Shown here piece by piece: positions 45,300 through 57,688 of a stretch of DNA of 64,000 bases; position 1 is the stretch's first letter; every line of letters starts with the position of its first letter. A model generated the notes under the pieces. That model did no database searches. It was not told the origin of the DNA and was given only the letters and a program-made list of their open reading frames with translations. The position numbers were made by a program, and so were the translations under genes. Location of the stretch: the NCBI RefSeq assembly GCF_001659605.2, contig NC_035173.2:14656945-14720944 (forward strand), read 5' to 3'. This stretch comes from Manihot esculenta (taxonomy: Eukaryota > Streptophyta > Magnoliopsida > Malpighiales > Euphorbiaceae).

Positions 45300-46770
45300 T
45301 CATACAGTGTCCAACGTTGTTCAGTATCATCCTTTACTACTTCTACTAGGGCAGGAGGTGGTGGTGTTATTGTACATCCCGAGTTAGTGTTTGTTGGATT
45401 TTAATAATATGGTGGAGGTGAGTACATAGGGTAAGGTGGATGATGACCGCATGGCTTCGCCACCAAGATAAGGCTAGGCCCAAGAAGACAGTGTCGGCCC
45501 TAAGCCCATGAAGTCTTCTTTGAACGACCAGTCTAGCATCTCCAGCCTTGACCCAGGCACATAAGGCAGGCAGGATCACCCGCGAGCCTAGGTCCAGCAA
45601 GGAAAAGTCCAGCCTGATAACGTGACATGAGGAAGGACAACAAGCTTAGTCACTTTGTAATCCTGCCCACTTGTGCGTCGGGAGGAATTAAATGGTCGCC
45701 TGGCATGGAGAGTGGCTCTGACATTTTCGTACGTACGGATCCGCGTGACACAGACAGGTGACACTGTAGCAGAGAGGCTGTTAAGCGTCACTAGCATATA
45801 AATGGAAAGGAATAAAAGGGGGAGGAATACCTTCCTCTCCAACTAAGCTTACACAACTACTTAAAACTCTATTCTCTGGATCTTAGAACATCAGTAGATA
45901 TAGTGGATAATATGGAGGGTATGTCATATATAAGGGATAAAGATGATAGCTAGAGTAATATAATAAACCTCCTATCAGATACTCGAGTCCTTATGGGTAG
46001 AATTGGTACTAAGGTGGATAAGAAAATCCTAAGGCCTAAGCACCTCCTAATCCTCCTTCAGATTGTTCTACGCCTTCTCTTTCTGAACTCGCACCTAAAC
46101 TTCTGTTCGTCCTTTCTTCATCTCCCACTAATTCCCTATCATCTGCGGACATCCTACTCGAATCTGTTTCCTATTACTTCAGCTTGCCCAAGCTTTTGAG
46201 GGAGCAATAGGGGGAAAGGAATCCATGCCTTCATTTTTAAGTGGAGTACCAGTCAATCGTGCAAATCGACGTGAGCCGTGCATCCTGCCTTCTGAAAAAT
46301 AATATTGAACACTAAAATATTAGTATCATATAGTTCATGTGAATACACATGAACCCACAACAAAATATAACATATCATTAGTGCACATGTACATGTTCAT
46401 GGCATTACACATAAGCATATATAAAAAGAGAAGACCTTACATCCTATCCCTAATGGACATGTAAATTTTTTCTAATTGTGTTTGCCCACTAACATCTATG
46501 AGTCCAACACTCTAAGTTCGACCATATAAACCTAAGGCTCTTATACTAATCTGTAGCGACTTAAAAACTGAACTATTACGGGTACTAAGGTTGAAATTGT
46601 TTAAGATTGCCAACACCCGTCGCAAGCTTACTAAATCCTGGTATACCTAATATAATCCCTACATGATCTTAAAACATATAAAACATTATCATGAATCAAA
46701 CTCGACTTGTGCATAAAAGTATAATTGTAAAACATAAACCTATACTAGGTACCTTCATCAAATGCTCTAG
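45300..46770 (-). mobile_element. Old gypsy fragment H (gag start, PBS, LTR end), interrupted by K and I
   Basis: The minus strand shows the end of a gypsy LTR of the A/C/I family (46770-46552), a decayed PBS (TTAGTATAAGAGCC), and the leader. An acceptor-like TTATTTTTCAG comes next, and then a gag beginning MHGSRRFARLTG at 46283 that runs with decay to about 45300. No pol remains. Its LTR continues at 56290 on the other side of element I. It is the most diverged copy in the window. Confidence 0.8.
45441..45893 (+). repeat. Solo LTR K inserted in the gag of fragment H
   Basis: A 453-bp segment, more GC-rich than its surroundings, with ends TGATG...CATCA (inverted repeat). It is flanked by GTGGA (45436-45440) and GTAGA (45894-45898). 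A CATATAAATGG TATA-like box near 45796 gives plus orientation. There is no internal region, so it arose by LTR-LTR recombination. Confidence 0.72.
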
Positions 46771-47035
46771 TAATACCCGACTCGAGTCCGGCATCGGCAT
46801 TCCTGTAGTCCGGTGGAATCTCGGGTGTCGGAACCCTCGAGAAGGGTAATACATATGTTTTCCAAGGTATTTTCACTTGTTTTCATGTTTTGAAGTGTGA
46901 TAAGACTTGAGTTTTGAAAGAAAAGCAACAAGGGAGAAATGCAAAGGTTCGGCCGCCGAAGGTCACTTTCGGCCGCCGAACAGTGCATGGTTGCGGCTTC
47001 ACGTTCGGCTGCCGAAGGTGGTCTGGCCAGCCACC

Positions 47036-47042
47036 TATAAAA
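47036..47042 (+). promoter_or_regulatory. LTR promoter TATA box of gypsy I
   Basis: TATAAAAGGGCC preceded by GGTGGTCTGGCCAGCCACC, conserved with A and C. Confidence 0.7.
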
Positions 47043-47926
47043 GGGCCAAGGGTCGGTGGAAGGAGGTTATTTCTCCTCCACTTGCAGCCAGAGGTGAGTT
47101 TCAGCCTCTCCTACGTTGACTTTCATGTTTTCCATGATTTTCATCAAATCTTTCAAGAGTTTTAAGAGTTTTGGTGACTTATGAAGGTTTTGAGCAAAAG
47201 AACCAAGGTTTGAAGCTTGGAGCTTTGGAAGAGCTTTTCTTCATATCTCCACGTTAGGATCCTTCATCCTCAAGTTGTGTAAGAGGTAAGTGACGATCCT
47301 GAGCTTCTTTGATGATTTTGAAAGGTTTTATGCAGTTTGTATGGGTAGTATGCATGTTTAGGTTTAGGTGAGGTTTTTGGTGATTTGTGGTGGTCAAACA
47401 TGTTTAAGTGTTATGTGCTCTGTTTGTTTGGGGTTTTAGGGTAGTTTTAGACCCCTTTGTGCATATATATGTGTATATGCTAGTTGGGCGTAGTTGATAT
47501 GCATGTTGGTAGGTTTTTGGGCAAAGTTTGCATGAAACAGAGCAGGGTTCTGTCCTTCGGGCAAAACCAGGTTCGGCCGCCGAACCCCTTGTGGAGGCAG
47601 TTCGGCTGCCAAAGGTTGCCCCCGAAAGCTAGGCTTTCGGTTTAGAAAGAGACTTTCGGCCGCCGAAAGAGGGAGTTCGGCCGCCGAAAGTGTGTGAGTT
47701 TCGTCTCTGGACGAGACCTTCGGCCGCCGAAGGTGCCGCCGAACATGCATGAGTTTCGTCTCTGGAGTGGGGTTTCGGCCGCCGAACCTGCCGCTGAAAG
47801 TGCCCTGTCCAGCTTTCTTTTGCATGGTTTATGTGATGGTTTGAGGATTGTTTAGAGGGGTTTTGGGGAGTTTCGTAGAAATGTGCTTGAGTGAGTTTAG
47901 TCCCTCATTTGAGTCCACCTGTGTAG

Positions 47927-48003
47927 GAACGGACCAGAGGAATCAGGGAGGTCAGCAGTGAGTCCAGTGTCCGAACCTGCAGAGTCAGTGCAGAGATAAC
48001 CAG
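47927..48003 (+). other. Putative leader cassette exon in gypsy I LTR
   Basis: Bounded by CCTGTGTAG and CCAG/GTGAGT, in the same place as in A and C. The next acceptor-like site (TTGTTTTCCAG) is at 49112, beyond the PBS. Confidence 0.45.
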
Positions 48004-48902
48004 GTGAGTGGAACTTAACTTAATGTTTTAAGCTGAGAACTGACTATTTTATCATGCTTCATGCATCATGACTATGCAATAGGGTGAGTGCATTAGAGTA
48101 CACGAATATGACGTATTGCATGTATCCTTGTACTTGGCATGGCTCCTTGTACATTGCTTATGTGAGACGACACGGACTTCGTGAGGATTCAGTAGCCCTC
48201 AGAGGAAAGACCTGGAACAGCCTTACGAGGACCAGGCACAAAGACCTGGAACAGCCCTACGGGGACCAGGCACATGGTACTCCGGTACCCCAGATGAGAT
48301 AGAGGGAGTTTTGATCCGTCCGGCCGAGGTGATGTGATTATGTGATGCATTCCATGAGAGCATGTTTTATCACCTGTTATTTTATTACTATTCTACTCAC
48401 TGGGCTATCGTAGCTCATCCCTCTCCCCTAACTCCAGTTGTGCAGGTTCAGAGGTCAGAGAGAACTCAGCAGAGTACAGGAAGAGTACAGAGTATTGTAA
48501 TAGCTAGTGTGGACATGAACATGTATAGAGATAATGTATATGTACAGTGTATAGAATAGTGCTTGACTTATAAGAATTGTCATCCCTTTGTGGAGTCACA
48601 TGATCAGTTTATGTATGTTTCTTTTTTGTTGTATGTTTATGAGCAAAACCAGGCTTAACATGATAAGTTTGATCCGCCTAGAGCCATGAGGAGCTCTAGT
48701 AGGGATTAGTAGAGAACAGAGAGAGTGCATGCACAGGTTAAGCCTTGGAATGAAGAAAAGTGTTTTTACAGCAAATGTATGATCATGTATGGGATGTCAC
48801 AGGTATACAGATAGGATAGCAGGCTTACTACGGGTCCCGGCAACCTTAAGTCGATCTGGATCCTAGTGCCGGTGGCAGTTCGGTTTTCGGGCTGTTACAG
48901 AT

Positions 48903-48914
48903 TGGTATCAGAGC
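48903..48914 (+). other. Primer-binding site of gypsy I
   Basis: TGGTATCAGAGC, three bases after the LTR end; complementary to initiator tRNA-Met. Confidence 0.93.
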
Positions 48915-49121
48915 CCTAGGTTCATATGGTCGGACCTATAGAGAGAGTCGGGCTCATAGAGAGGTTTAGCAGGTCAAGCACCATAGGAAAAACATGTCCA
49001 CTAGGATAGGATGTCAGTCCTGTCGCTATATGCCGATGTGCAATGCCATGAGTTATGCATGTGCATGTTTTTGATGTGTTGTTGATGTGTTATGTGATAT
49101 GTTGTTTTCCAGAGAGTGAAG

Positions 49122-52100
49122 ATGCGAGGAACTCGTCGATCCGCGAGATTGACTGGAGTCCCACCTGTAAGTGAGGGTACAGCTGCTCGTCCACCTGCCT
49201 TGCCAAGGGCAAGATCTCACAGGTCAAGCAGGGAAGGAACGTCACGAGATCCTAGAAGATCTTCTGACGAGAGCAGGAGAGGAGTAAGCAGAGGGGGAAG
49301 GTCAGTAGAAGAAAGAGGTGTGCTGGAAGAGGATCAGAGTAGAGATGTAAGCATGGGTGTAGGAAGGTCAGAAGAAGGTACGGGGGAGTCCCAGGGAGGC
49401 GTTCAGGCCTCGGGGTTTGGCTATCCACCCTTTCCACAGGGCCCAGAGTATCCGATGGGAGGCACGTCGGATTACTCCAGTTTTGCCCCATATCCACCCT
49501 ACATGCCATATATGCCCTATCCTTCCTTTTATCCACCATATCACATGTATCCACCCCCACCTGTTTATCCAAGTCCCTTACAGCCGGAAGTGAGGGAACC
49601 AGTTCCTCCACCACCACCTCCTGAACCAGTAGCCCCTGTTGTGGAAGCACAGCAACCCAGTTCTTCAGGGGAAAGTAAGGTGAAGATGACCGAGTACTTA
49701 AAGTTGGATGCTCCGAAATTCAATACAGGAGATGATCCCTTTGAGTATCTCAGTGCAGTTAGAATGATAACAAGTGAGTTGGGAGCAGATGATGGTAGAG
49801 CTATTGAGATGGCAGGGTTCACGTTAAAGTGCAAGAAAGCTAGAGAATGGTTCAAGAACTATGTGGACCCGAGACTTGAGAGTATGACATGGGAAGAGTT
49901 CGCCAACGAATTTGCTGGATGGGCTTTTCCTGACAGTTCCAGGGAACTAAAGGTTGTGGAGTTTGAGCAGTTGCGACAGACGGAGGAGATGAGCGTTGAT
50001 GAATATACAGATAAGTTCCTGGAATTGTTGCCATATGTCGGTCAGGCATATGATACAGATCAGAAGAAGGCAAAGAGATATGCCACAAGGCTTCATCCCA
50101 GGTATTTCTCTTTGATTCTTCATGCGGAGAAGGAAAGTTTCCACTCTATTGTGGATGCTGCTAGAAAGATGGAGGCCAGTGCTATAAGTCAAGGTGTAGT
50201 CAAGGCACAGTCTTCTGGTGCTAAACCAGGTTCCTCCTCACAGGGTACAGCAAGTGCAAGTAAGAAGAGATGGGAGAAATTCAGAGGAAAGAGAGGCAAG
50301 TTCTGGAACAGGCTTAAGTCGGGTCTGGGAATGAGTAGTGGCTCCAGTTCTGGCGCAGAGTTTCCAGTGTGCAAGAGGTGTGGCAAACAGCATAGAGGAG
50401 CTTGTCAGTTGGGATCCACAGCCTGCTATAGATGTGGGCAGGAGGGACATTATGCACGGGAATGTCCTCAGGCGACTTTGGTTGCACCATCCCAGCAGAT
50501 GAGTATGGGCAGTGTAGTACAGCCAGTAGCTTCAGCCATTCCACCAAGCAGTGGCAGAGGAAGAGGAAGAGGGGCAGCCTCTTCATCAGGGATGGGTTCC
50601 CGAGGTGCAGGTCCGTCAGCCCCAGCACGGATTTTCACCCTGACTCAGCAGGAGGCAGATACGTCGAACACGGTGGTGTCATGTAATCTCATCATTGGGT
50701 GTTCAGAGGTGTATGCTTTAATGGACCCCGGTGCTTCTCACTCTTTCATTTCTTCTAGAGCTGCAGAGAGGTTGGGTCTGATAGTGTCTGAGTTAGAGTG
50801 TCCTCTATGGGTCAGTGGACCCAAATGTGATCCATCTTTGGCAGAGTCAGTCTGTCGGTTCAGTCCAGTGTGCATAGAGGATAGATACCTTCCAGCTGAC
50901 CTGGTGGTTCTAGAGTTGACAGATTTTGATGTCATTCTAGGGATGGACTGGTTATCTACGTATGATGCTACCCTGAACTGTAGAGACAAGGTAGTCAGTG
51001 TCAGAGACCAGGATGGGTCAGAGTGTGTCTTCAGAGGAGACAGAAGAGGGACACCTAGGGGTTTGATATCAACCCTCCAGGCTCGTAGAATGTTAAGGAA
51101 GGGGTGTCAGGGGTTCCTAGCTTATGTGAGAGAGCTAGACAGTCAGGTTAGGGAACCATCCTCAGTACCAGTTGTTAGAGACTTCCCAGATTTGTTTCCT
51201 GAAGAGCTTCCAGGACTACCACCGGATAGGGAAATAGAGTTCGAGATTGAGTTGATGCCCAATGCCAGACCGATCTCTATTCCTCCCTACAGGATGGCAC
51301 CAGCAGAGTTGCGAGAGTTGAAAGAGCAGTTACAGGATTTGGTAGCTAAGGGTTTCATCCGCCCGAGTACCTCACCCTGGGGTGCTCCAGTATTATTTGT
51401 CAGAAAGAAGGATGGACCTCTTAGACTTTGTGTCGACTACAGACAGTTGAACAAAGTCACTATCAAAAACAAGTATCCGTTACCCAGGATCGATGATCTC
51501 TTCGACCAGCTGGCAGGAGCAGGTTGTTTTTCTAAAATAGATCTGAGATCCGGATACCACCAGTTGAAAATCAGGGAAGGAGATGTATCCAAGACTGCTT
51601 TCAGAACCAGATACGGGCATTATGAGTTCCTTGTGATGCCGTTCGGGTTGACTAACGCCCCTGCAGCATTCATGGATCTCATGAACAGGGTTTTCAGGGA
51701 GTACTTGGATCGTTTTGTGATCGTCTTTATTGATGATATCTTGGTGTACTCCAGGAATGCAGAGGACCATGCCCAGCATCTGCGGATAGTGCTGCAAACC
51801 TTGAGAGAGCATGGCTTGTATGCCAAGTTCTCCAAGTGTGAGTTCTGGCTAAGGAGCATTTCCTTTTTGGGACATGTTGTCTCAGAGGACGGTATAGCAG
51901 TAGATCCCAAAAAGGTAGAGGCAGTAGCCAACTGGCCTACACCCACTACAGTGACCGAGATCAAGAGTTTTCTGGGTTTGGCAGGCTACTATCGGAGATT
52001 CGTGCAGGACTTCTCGAAGATAGCTGCTCCTATGACCAGACTGACCAGAAAGAATCAGAAGTTTGTGTGGTCAGAGGAATGTGAGGAGAGTTTTGCAGAG

Positions 52101-54068
52101 TTGAAGAGACGGTTAACTTCAGCACCGGTGTTAGCTCTGCCAATCAGTGATGAAGCTTTCACAGTGTTCTGTGATGCATCCCGAGTGGGATTAGGTTGTG
52201 TGTTGATGCAGAATGACCGAGTGATAGCTTATGCTTCTAGACAGCTGAAGAAGCACGAGCTGAATTACCCGACACACGATCTTGAGATGGCAGCTGTTAT
52301 CTTTGCACTGAAGATGTGGAGGCATTACCTCTATGGGGTAAAATGTGAGATCTATACGGATCATAAGAGCCTGCAGCACATCTTAAGTCAGAGAGAGTTA
52401 AACTTGAGGCAGAGACGGTGGGTAGAATTGCTCAGTGATTATGATTGTAAGATCCAGTATCATCCGGGCAAGGCTAATGTTGTAGCTGATGCCTTAAGCC
52501 GAAAGTCACTTGGCAGTTTATCCCATATTGCAGTAGAGAGAAGACCGGTGGTGAAGGATTTCTACAAGCTCGTGGAAGAAGGGTTACAGTTGCAATTATC
52601 TGGTACAGGTGCTTTGCTCGCACAGATGAGAGTGACACCAGTGTTTCTAGAGCAAGTGGCTCTGAAACAGCACGAAGACCCCGAGTTAGTGAAGATTGCC
52701 AGGACTGTTCAGTCGGGCAACAGTGCAGAGTTCAGATTTGACGGTGAGGGGATTCTTCGGCACGGTACGAGGTTATGTGTACCAGATGATAGCAGTTTGA
52801 AGGCAGACATTATGAGGGAAGCTCATAATACGCGGTATAGCATTCACCCAGGAGCCACCAAGATGTATCAAGATCTGAGAAGGGTGTATTGGTGGCCAGC
52901 AATGAAGAGAGAAGTGGCACAGTTCGTGTCAGCCTGTGAGACATGTCAAAGGGTGAAGCTAGAGCACCAGAAGCCGGCTGGAATGCTGAACCCACTGCCG
53001 ATTCCAGAATGGAAATGGGAGAACATAGCTATGGATTTTGTAGTGGGATTACCGGCGACGTCTAACAGACTAGACTCCATCTGGGTGATTGTGGATAGAC
53101 TCACTAAATCTGCTCACTTCATTCCAGTCAGGAGTAACTACTCTGTGGACAAGTTGGCGCAGGTGTATGTAGACGAGATAGTAAGGTTGCATGGAGTTCC
53201 AGTGTCGATCGTATCAGATCGAGGACCTCAGTTCACCTCCAGGTTTTGGCGGAGTCTGCAAAATGAAATGGGCACAAGGTTGGATTTCAGCACTGCTTTC
53301 CATCCACAGATAGACGGTCAGTCAGAGAGAACCATCCAGACCATTGAAGATATGCTGAGAATGTGTGTGTTAGACTTTGGCGGTTCATGGAGGCAGCATC
53401 TACCTCTGGTGGAGTTTGCCTACAACAACAGCCATCATGCTAGCATAGGGATGGCTCCTTATGAAGCTCTGTATGGGAGGAAGTGCCGAACACCTGTTTG
53501 CTGGGAAGAGGTAGGAGAGAAAACGCTTGCAGGGCCAGAGTTAGTTGAGATAACCAGCAAGTTAGTGCCTATCATCAGAGAGAGGATCAGAACAGCTGTA
53601 AGCAGACAGAAAAGCTATGCAGACATCCGTAGGAAGCAAATAGAGTTCCAGGAGGGGGATATGGTATTGCTCAAGGTGTCTTCGATGAAGGGAGTGGTTC
53701 GGTTTGGAAAGAAGGGTAAACTGGCCCCACGGTACATTGGTCCCTTTGAGATCTTGCAGAAGATCGGGCCTGTATCGTATAAGCTAGATTTACCGGCTTC
53801 TATGGAAAGAATTCACCCGGTATTCCATGTTTCTATGTTGAGAAAGTTTGTGTCAGATCCAGAGAAGGTTCTTAGTGAACCTGAGGTGGAAATCTTAAGT
53901 GATCTCACCTATGTAGAACAGCCAGTGCGGATCCTTGACACCCAGATCAGAAAGCTGAGAAACAAGGAGATACCAATGGTGAAAGTTCTGTGGAACCACC
54001 ACAACCTAGAAGAGTGCACGTGGGAGACTCGGGAGTCCATGCTCCAGCAATACCCATATCTGTTTTAA
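49122..54068 (+). CDS. Intact gypsy gag-pol polyprotein (chromovirus)
   Basis: One 1648-residue frame without stops or shifts. Order: an arginine/serine-rich start ([12 protein letters not shown]), a Pro/Tyr-rich region, the retrotransposon gag core (about residues 190-345) and a CCHC knuckle ([15 protein letters not shown]). Next come an aspartic protease (MDPGASHSF), reverse transcriptase with FIDDILVYS, RNase H with [10 protein letters not shown] and TDHKSL, and integrase with its zinc-binding and DDE parts. The C-terminus is a chromodomain-like tail (LNKEI-type ...[14 protein letters not shown]). It supplies the capsid, enzymes and chromatin-targeted integration for the element. ATG 49122 was chosen because the preceding in-frame GTG at 49116 is not a usual plant start and MRGTRRS is conserved in A and C. 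Confidence 0.95.
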   Translation: MRGTRRSARLTGVPPVSEGTAARPPALPRARSHRSSREGTSRDPRRSSDESRRGVSRGGRSVEERGVLEEDQSRDVSMGVGRSEEGTGESQGGVQASGFGYPPFPQGPEYPMGGTSDYSSFAPYPPYMPYMPYPSFYPPYHMYPPPPVYPSPLQPEVREPVPPPPPPEPVAPVVEAQQPSSSGESKVKMTEYLKLDAPKFNTGDDPFEYLSAVRMITSELGADDGRAIEMAGFTLKCKKAREWFKNYVDPRLESMTWEEFANEFAGWAFPDSSRELKVVEFEQLRQTEEMSVDEYTDKFLELLPYVGQAYDTDQKKAKRYATRLHPRYFSLILHAEKESFHSIVDAARKMEASAISQGVVKAQSSGAKPGSSSQGTASASKKRWEKFRGKRGKFWNRLKSGLGMSSGSSSGAEFPVCKRCGKQHRGACQLGSTACYRCGQEGHYARECPQATLVAPSQQMSMGSVVQPVASAIPPSSGRGRGRGAASSSGMGSRGAGPSAPARIFTLTQQEADTSNTVVSCNLIIGCSEVYALMDPGASHSFISSRAAERLGLIVSELECPLWVSGPKCDPSLAESVCRFSPVCIEDRYLPADLVVLELTDFDVILGMDWLSTYDATLNCRDKVVSVRDQDGSECVFRGDRRGTPRGLISTLQARRMLRKGCQGFLAYVRELDSQVREPSSVPVVRDFPDLFPEELPGLPPDREIEFEIELMPNARPISIPPYRMAPAELRELKEQLQDLVAKGFIRPSTSPWGAPVLFVRKKDGPLRLCVDYRQLNKVTIKNKYPLPRIDDLFDQLAGAGCFSKIDLRSGYHQLKIREGDVSKTAFRTRYGHYEFLVMPFGLTNAPAAFMDLMNRVFREYLDRFVIVFIDDILVYSRNAEDHAQHLRIVLQTLREHGLYAKFSKCEFWLRSISFLGHVVSEDGIAVDPKKVEAVANWPTPTTVTEIKSFLGLAGYYRRFVQDFSKIAAPMTRLTRKNQKFVWSEECEESFAELKRRLTSAPVLALPISDEAFTVFCDASRVGLGCVLMQNDRVIAYASRQLKKHELNYPTHDLEMAAVIFALKMWRHYLYGVKCEIYTDHKSLQHILSQRELNLRQRRWVELLSDYDCKIQYHPGKANVVADALSRKSLGSLSHIAVERRPVVKDFYKLVEEGLQLQLSGTGALLAQMRVTPVFLEQVALKQHEDPELVKIARTVQSGNSAEFRFDGEGILRHGTRLCVPDDSSLKADIMREAHNTRYSIHPGATKMYQDLRRVYWWPAMKREVAQFVSACETCQRVKLEHQKPAGMLNPLPIPEWKWENIAMDFVVGLPATSNRLDSIWVIVDRLTKSAHFIPVRSNYSVDKLAQVYVDEIVRLHGVPVSIVSDRGPQFTSRFWRSLQNEMGTRLDFSTAFHPQIDGQSERTIQTIEDMLRMCVLDFGGSWRQHLPLVEFAYNNSHHASIGMAPYEALYGRKCRTPVCWEEVGEKTLAGPELVEITSKLVPIIRERIRTAVSRQKSYADIRRKQIEFQEGDMVLLKVSSMKGVVRFGKKGKLAPRYIGPFEILQKIGPVSYKLDLPASMERIHPVFHVSMLRKFVSDPEKVLSEPEVEILSDLTYVEQPVRILDTQIRKLRNKEIPMVKVLWNHHNLEECTWETRESMLQQYPYLF

Positions 54069-54133
54069 GGTTAGTTTTCCCCTTTTCTATGTGTTTTATG
54101 TTATGTTAGGGACATTCGGGGACGAATGTTCTT

Positions 54134-54146
54134 AAGGGGGGGAGAA
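54134..54146 (+). other. Polypurine tract of gypsy I
   Basis: AAGGGGGGGAGAA directly before the 3' LTR; the plus-strand priming site. Confidence 0.92.
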
Positions 54147-56289
54147 TGTAATACCCGACTCGAGTCCGGCATCGGCATTCCTGTAGTCCGGTGGAATCTC
54201 GGGTGTCGGAACCCTCGAGAAGGGTAATACATATGTTTTCCAAGGTATTTTCACTTGTTTTCATGTTTTGAAGTGTGATAAGACTTGAGTTTTGAAAGAA
54301 AAGCAACAAGGGAGAAATGCAAAGGTTCGGCCGCCGAAGGTCACTTTCGGCCGCCGAACAGTGCATGGTTGCGGCTTCACGTTCGGCTGCCGAAGGTGGT
54401 CTGGCCAGCCACCTATAAAAGGGCCAAGGGTCGGTGGAAGGAGGTTATTTCTCCTCCACTTGCAGCCAGAGGTGAGTTTCAGCCTCTCCTACGTTGACTT
54501 TCATGTTTTCCATGATTTTCATCAAATCTTTCAAGAGTTTTAAGAGTTTTGGTGACTTATGAAGGTTTTGAGCAAAAGAACCAAGGTTTGGAGCTTTGGA
54601 AGAGCTTTTCTTCATATCTCCACGTTAGGATCCTTCATCCTCAAGTTGTGTAAGAGGTAAGTGAAGATCCTGAGCTTCTTTGATGATTTTGAAAGGTTTT
54701 ATGCAGTTTGTATGGGTAGTATGCATGTTTAGGTTTAGGTGAGGTTTTTGGTGATTTGTGGTGGTCAAACATGTTTAAGTGTTATGTGCTCTGTTTGTTT
54801 GGGGTTTTAGGGTAGTTTTAGACCCCTTTGTGCATATATATGTGTATATGCTAGTTGGGCGTAGTTGATATGCATGTTGGTAGGTTTTTGGGCAAAGTTT
54901 GCATGAAACAGAGCAGGGTTCTGTCCTTCGGGCAAAACCAGGTTCGGCCGCCGAAGGAAGGTTCGGCCGCCGAACCCCTTGTGGAGGCAGTTCGGCTGCC
55001 AAAGGTTGCCCCCGAAAGCTAGGCTTTCAGTTTAGAAAGAGACTTTCGGCCGCCGAAAGAGGGAGTTCGGCCGCCGAAAGTGTGTGAGTTTCGTCTCTGG
55101 ACGAGACCTTCGGCCGCCGAAGGTGCCGCCGAACATGCATGAGTTTCGTCTCTGGAGTGGGGTTTCGGCCGCCGAACCTGCCGCCGAAAGTGCCCTGTCC
55201 AGCTTTCTTTTGCATGGTTTATGTGATGGTTTGAGGATTGTTTAGAGGGATTTTGGGGAGTTTCGTAGAAATGTGCTTGAGTGAGTTTAGTCCCTCATTT
55301 GAGTCCACCTGTGTAGGAACGGACCAGAGGAATCAGGGAGGTCAGCAGTGAGTCCAGTGTCCGAACCTGCAGAGTCAGTGCAGAGATAACCAGGTGAGTG
55401 GAACTTAACTTAATGTTTTAAGCTGAGAACTGACTATTTTATCATGCTTCATGCATCATGACTATGCAATAGGGTGAGTGCATTAGAGTACACGAATATG
55501 ACGCATTGCATGTATCCTTGTACTTGGCATGGCTCCTTGTACATTGCTTATGTGAGACGGCACGGACTTCGTGAGGATTCATTAGCCCTCAGAGGAAAGA
55601 CCTGGAACAGCCTTACGAGGACCAGGCACAAAGACCTGGAACAGCCCTACGGGGACCAGGCACATGGTACTCCGGTACCCCAGATGAGATAGAGGGAGTT
55701 TTGATCCGTCCGGCCGAGGTGATGTGATTATGTGATACATTCCATGAGAGCATGTTTTATCACCTGTTATTTTATTACTATTCTACTCACTGGGCTATCG
55801 TAGCTCATCCCTCTCCCCTAACTCCAGTTGTGCAGGTTCAGAGGTCAGAGAGAACTCAGCAGGGTACAGGAAGAGTACAGAGTATTGTAATAGCTAGTGT
55901 GGACATGAACATGTATAGAGATAATGTATATGTATAGTGTATAGAATAGTGCTTGACTTATAAGAATTGTCATCCCTTTGTGGAGTCACATGATCAGTTT
56001 ATGTATGTTTCTTTTTTGTTGTATGTTTATGAGCAAAACCAGGCTTAACATGATAAGTTTGATCCGCCTAGAGCCATGAGGAGCTCTAGTAGGGATTAGT
56101 AGAGAACAGAGAGAGTGCATGCACAGGTTAAGCCTTGGAATGAAGAAAAGTGTTTTTACAGCAAATGTATGATCATGTATGGGATGTCACAGGTATACAG
56201 ATAGGATAGCAGGCTTACTACGGGTCCCGGCGACCTTAAGTCGATCTGGATCCTAGTGCCGGTGGCAGTTCGGTTTCCGGGCTGTTACA
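54147..56289 (+). repeat. 3' LTR of gypsy I
   Basis: A 2143-bp LTR, TGTAAT...GTTACA, with TATAAAA at 54414-54420. Six complete TTCGGCCGCCGAA palindromes plus half-sites lie at about 54940-55190, between the second donor-like site and the TGTGTAG acceptor-like site. Confidence 0.94.
54940..55195. repeat. TTCGGCCGCCGAA palindrome cluster
   Basis: Six perfect 13-bp palindrome units and several GCCGCCGAA or TTCGGC half-sites in 255 bp, separated by a TTTCGTCTCTGGA spacer that itself repeats. Similar clusters occur in every LTR of this family in the window. Confidence 0.85.
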
Positions 56290-56990
56290 AGTGTAGTCAT
56301 CATTACACACCATAGAGTTCGATTTTAAATGCAACATAAGAATTTAAAAGTTTTATATAACTAAGAGATCATAGACATAAAATGGATTACACACTAAGAA
56401 GGTAGGCATAGCACAATTCTAATCTAATCATCAAGTTTACATGTCTATTAATCTAACATAAACTTAATTGTACTATAAAAGCTATGAAGCCTATAGCTAA
56501 CTCCGATCCTGCAAACCTGAGGTTAGGGTAGAGGGATGAGCTACGATAGCCTATTGAGTAAAAATATAACATAAAATAGTTTAGTGTAATAAATGCTCTT
56601 ATATTTACATCACAACACCAAGTATATCAAATAAGATGGACTTGTCACTAGTAAACCTCCATAATTTCAACAGTGTCTGACTTATAATGAGTGCTCTTCA
56701 GTACTTCCTCTTAAATATAAATATATACATAGTGTCAGGGGTATAGAATAGATATCATAGTCTTTCACTTACATAATGCTAAAGTAGGTCTCGATCTAGA
56801 TTTTCATATTTTCATATTTTCATACATAATCATATCATATCATATCTCGAGAAATAGTGGGTCATCCAATATCTATTAGTATCAACGGTTAAAAGTGCAT
56901 TGCAATATATTTATGAATTTAATGCAAAATAACCTATAATAATTCATGAACAACAACTTGATACAATATGATCATGTGGATTTCAGCTGA
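56290..56990 (-). repeat. LTR of fragment H, part beyond gypsy I
   Basis: Reverse complement matches the middle of the A and C LTRs (CTCATAGG-like / CCCTAACC-CAGGTTTGCAGGAT, GGATGACCCAC, GCATTAAATTCA). It completes the LTR begun at 46552-46770. The LTR is decayed and its outer end is unclear. Confidence 0.7.
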
Positions 56991-57688
56991 CATGTGGAAG
57001 GACAAGAAATTACTTTTAATACTATGATTACAAGAGTCGTTTAATTTATCATATGGATATTTTTCTGTTTATGATTTTTTTGTATGGTTTGGAACAATTT
57101 TATTTTATTTATGTTTAAACTTTATTTTTTATTTGGGTTTTTAAGTTGGCATGATTAACATTAATATTATGCTTTAACGCTTTAATTATATCAATACGAA
57201 ATTACATGCAATGAGGTTTATATTATAGAATTGATTAATTATCCTCTAATAATATTTTATTGACTAAATATTAAACTTAATGTTATGCTCTCAATGCCAA
57301 TTATTTTAAAAAGTTAATATTTCAATTTCATCTATTGTATGAAATGACTGAATTAAAGTTAGTTTAATTTCACATTGTATAATATATAATCTCTATCATA
57401 TTATTACAACTGTGTCCATTTGATATGGGCATACAACCCACGTGGGTCCTCCAAAAAAAAGGATCATCATAAGTGGCTCCCCTTGATCCAAGAACCACCC
57501 CTGTTTATGTTAATTTAAAGTCAAAGCAGACCTTCTGCCGTAATTGTATTAAGATTTTTTTTTTTTTTTAATTCCGGCGTCAAGCATTTATTGAGTTGAA
57601 AGTAGATCTATATATTCTGGTGGGTATTAAAGCAATGAGCGCCATTCCAACACCACTTATCTCTAGTTGTTGACTTCTCTGCGCCACC
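56991..57688 (+). other. AT-rich spacer and PME promoter region
   Basis: No gene is seen. A long poly-T run at about 57555-57570 and a TATATATTC box near 57611, about 75 bp before the PME ATG, could serve as promoter elements. Confidence 0.4.

Larger units (their letters stand above)
46771..48899 (+). repeat. 5' LTR of gypsy I
   Basis: TATAAAA box at 47036-47042; donor-like sites at 47094, 47286 and 48004; acceptor-like TGTGTAG ending at 47926; TTCGGCCGCCGAA palindromes at about 46946-47017 and 47570-47800; two tandem AAGACCTGGAACAGCC...GGACCAGGCAC units at about 48207-48272. It lacks a 19-bp palindrome unit found in the 3' LTR at about 54952-54970. Confidence 0.94.
46771..56289 (+). mobile_element. 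Ty3/gypsy (Tekay-type) element I, structurally complete, intact gag-pol
   Basis: 5' LTR, PBS, one uninterrupted gag-pol frame, PPT and 3' LTR. I count about a dozen substitutions over roughly 2.1 kb between its LTRs, plus a 19-bp and a 7-bp indel, so it is young. It is inserted in the LTR of fragment H. The right flank begins AGTGT; at the left junction about five bases, including the LTR's first TG, are missing (CTCTAGTAATACCC). This is the best candidate for an autonomous element here. Confidence 0.95.

Noticed and set aside
45367..45842. Minus-strand open frames at the solo LTR
   Set aside because: They cross the boundaries of the solo LTR and the gag remnant and show no domain.
54940..55195. 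Regularly spaced repeats resembling a CRISPR array
   Set aside because: Repeats are short palindromes with irregular spacers inside a retrotransposon LTR of a plant genome; there are no cas genes.
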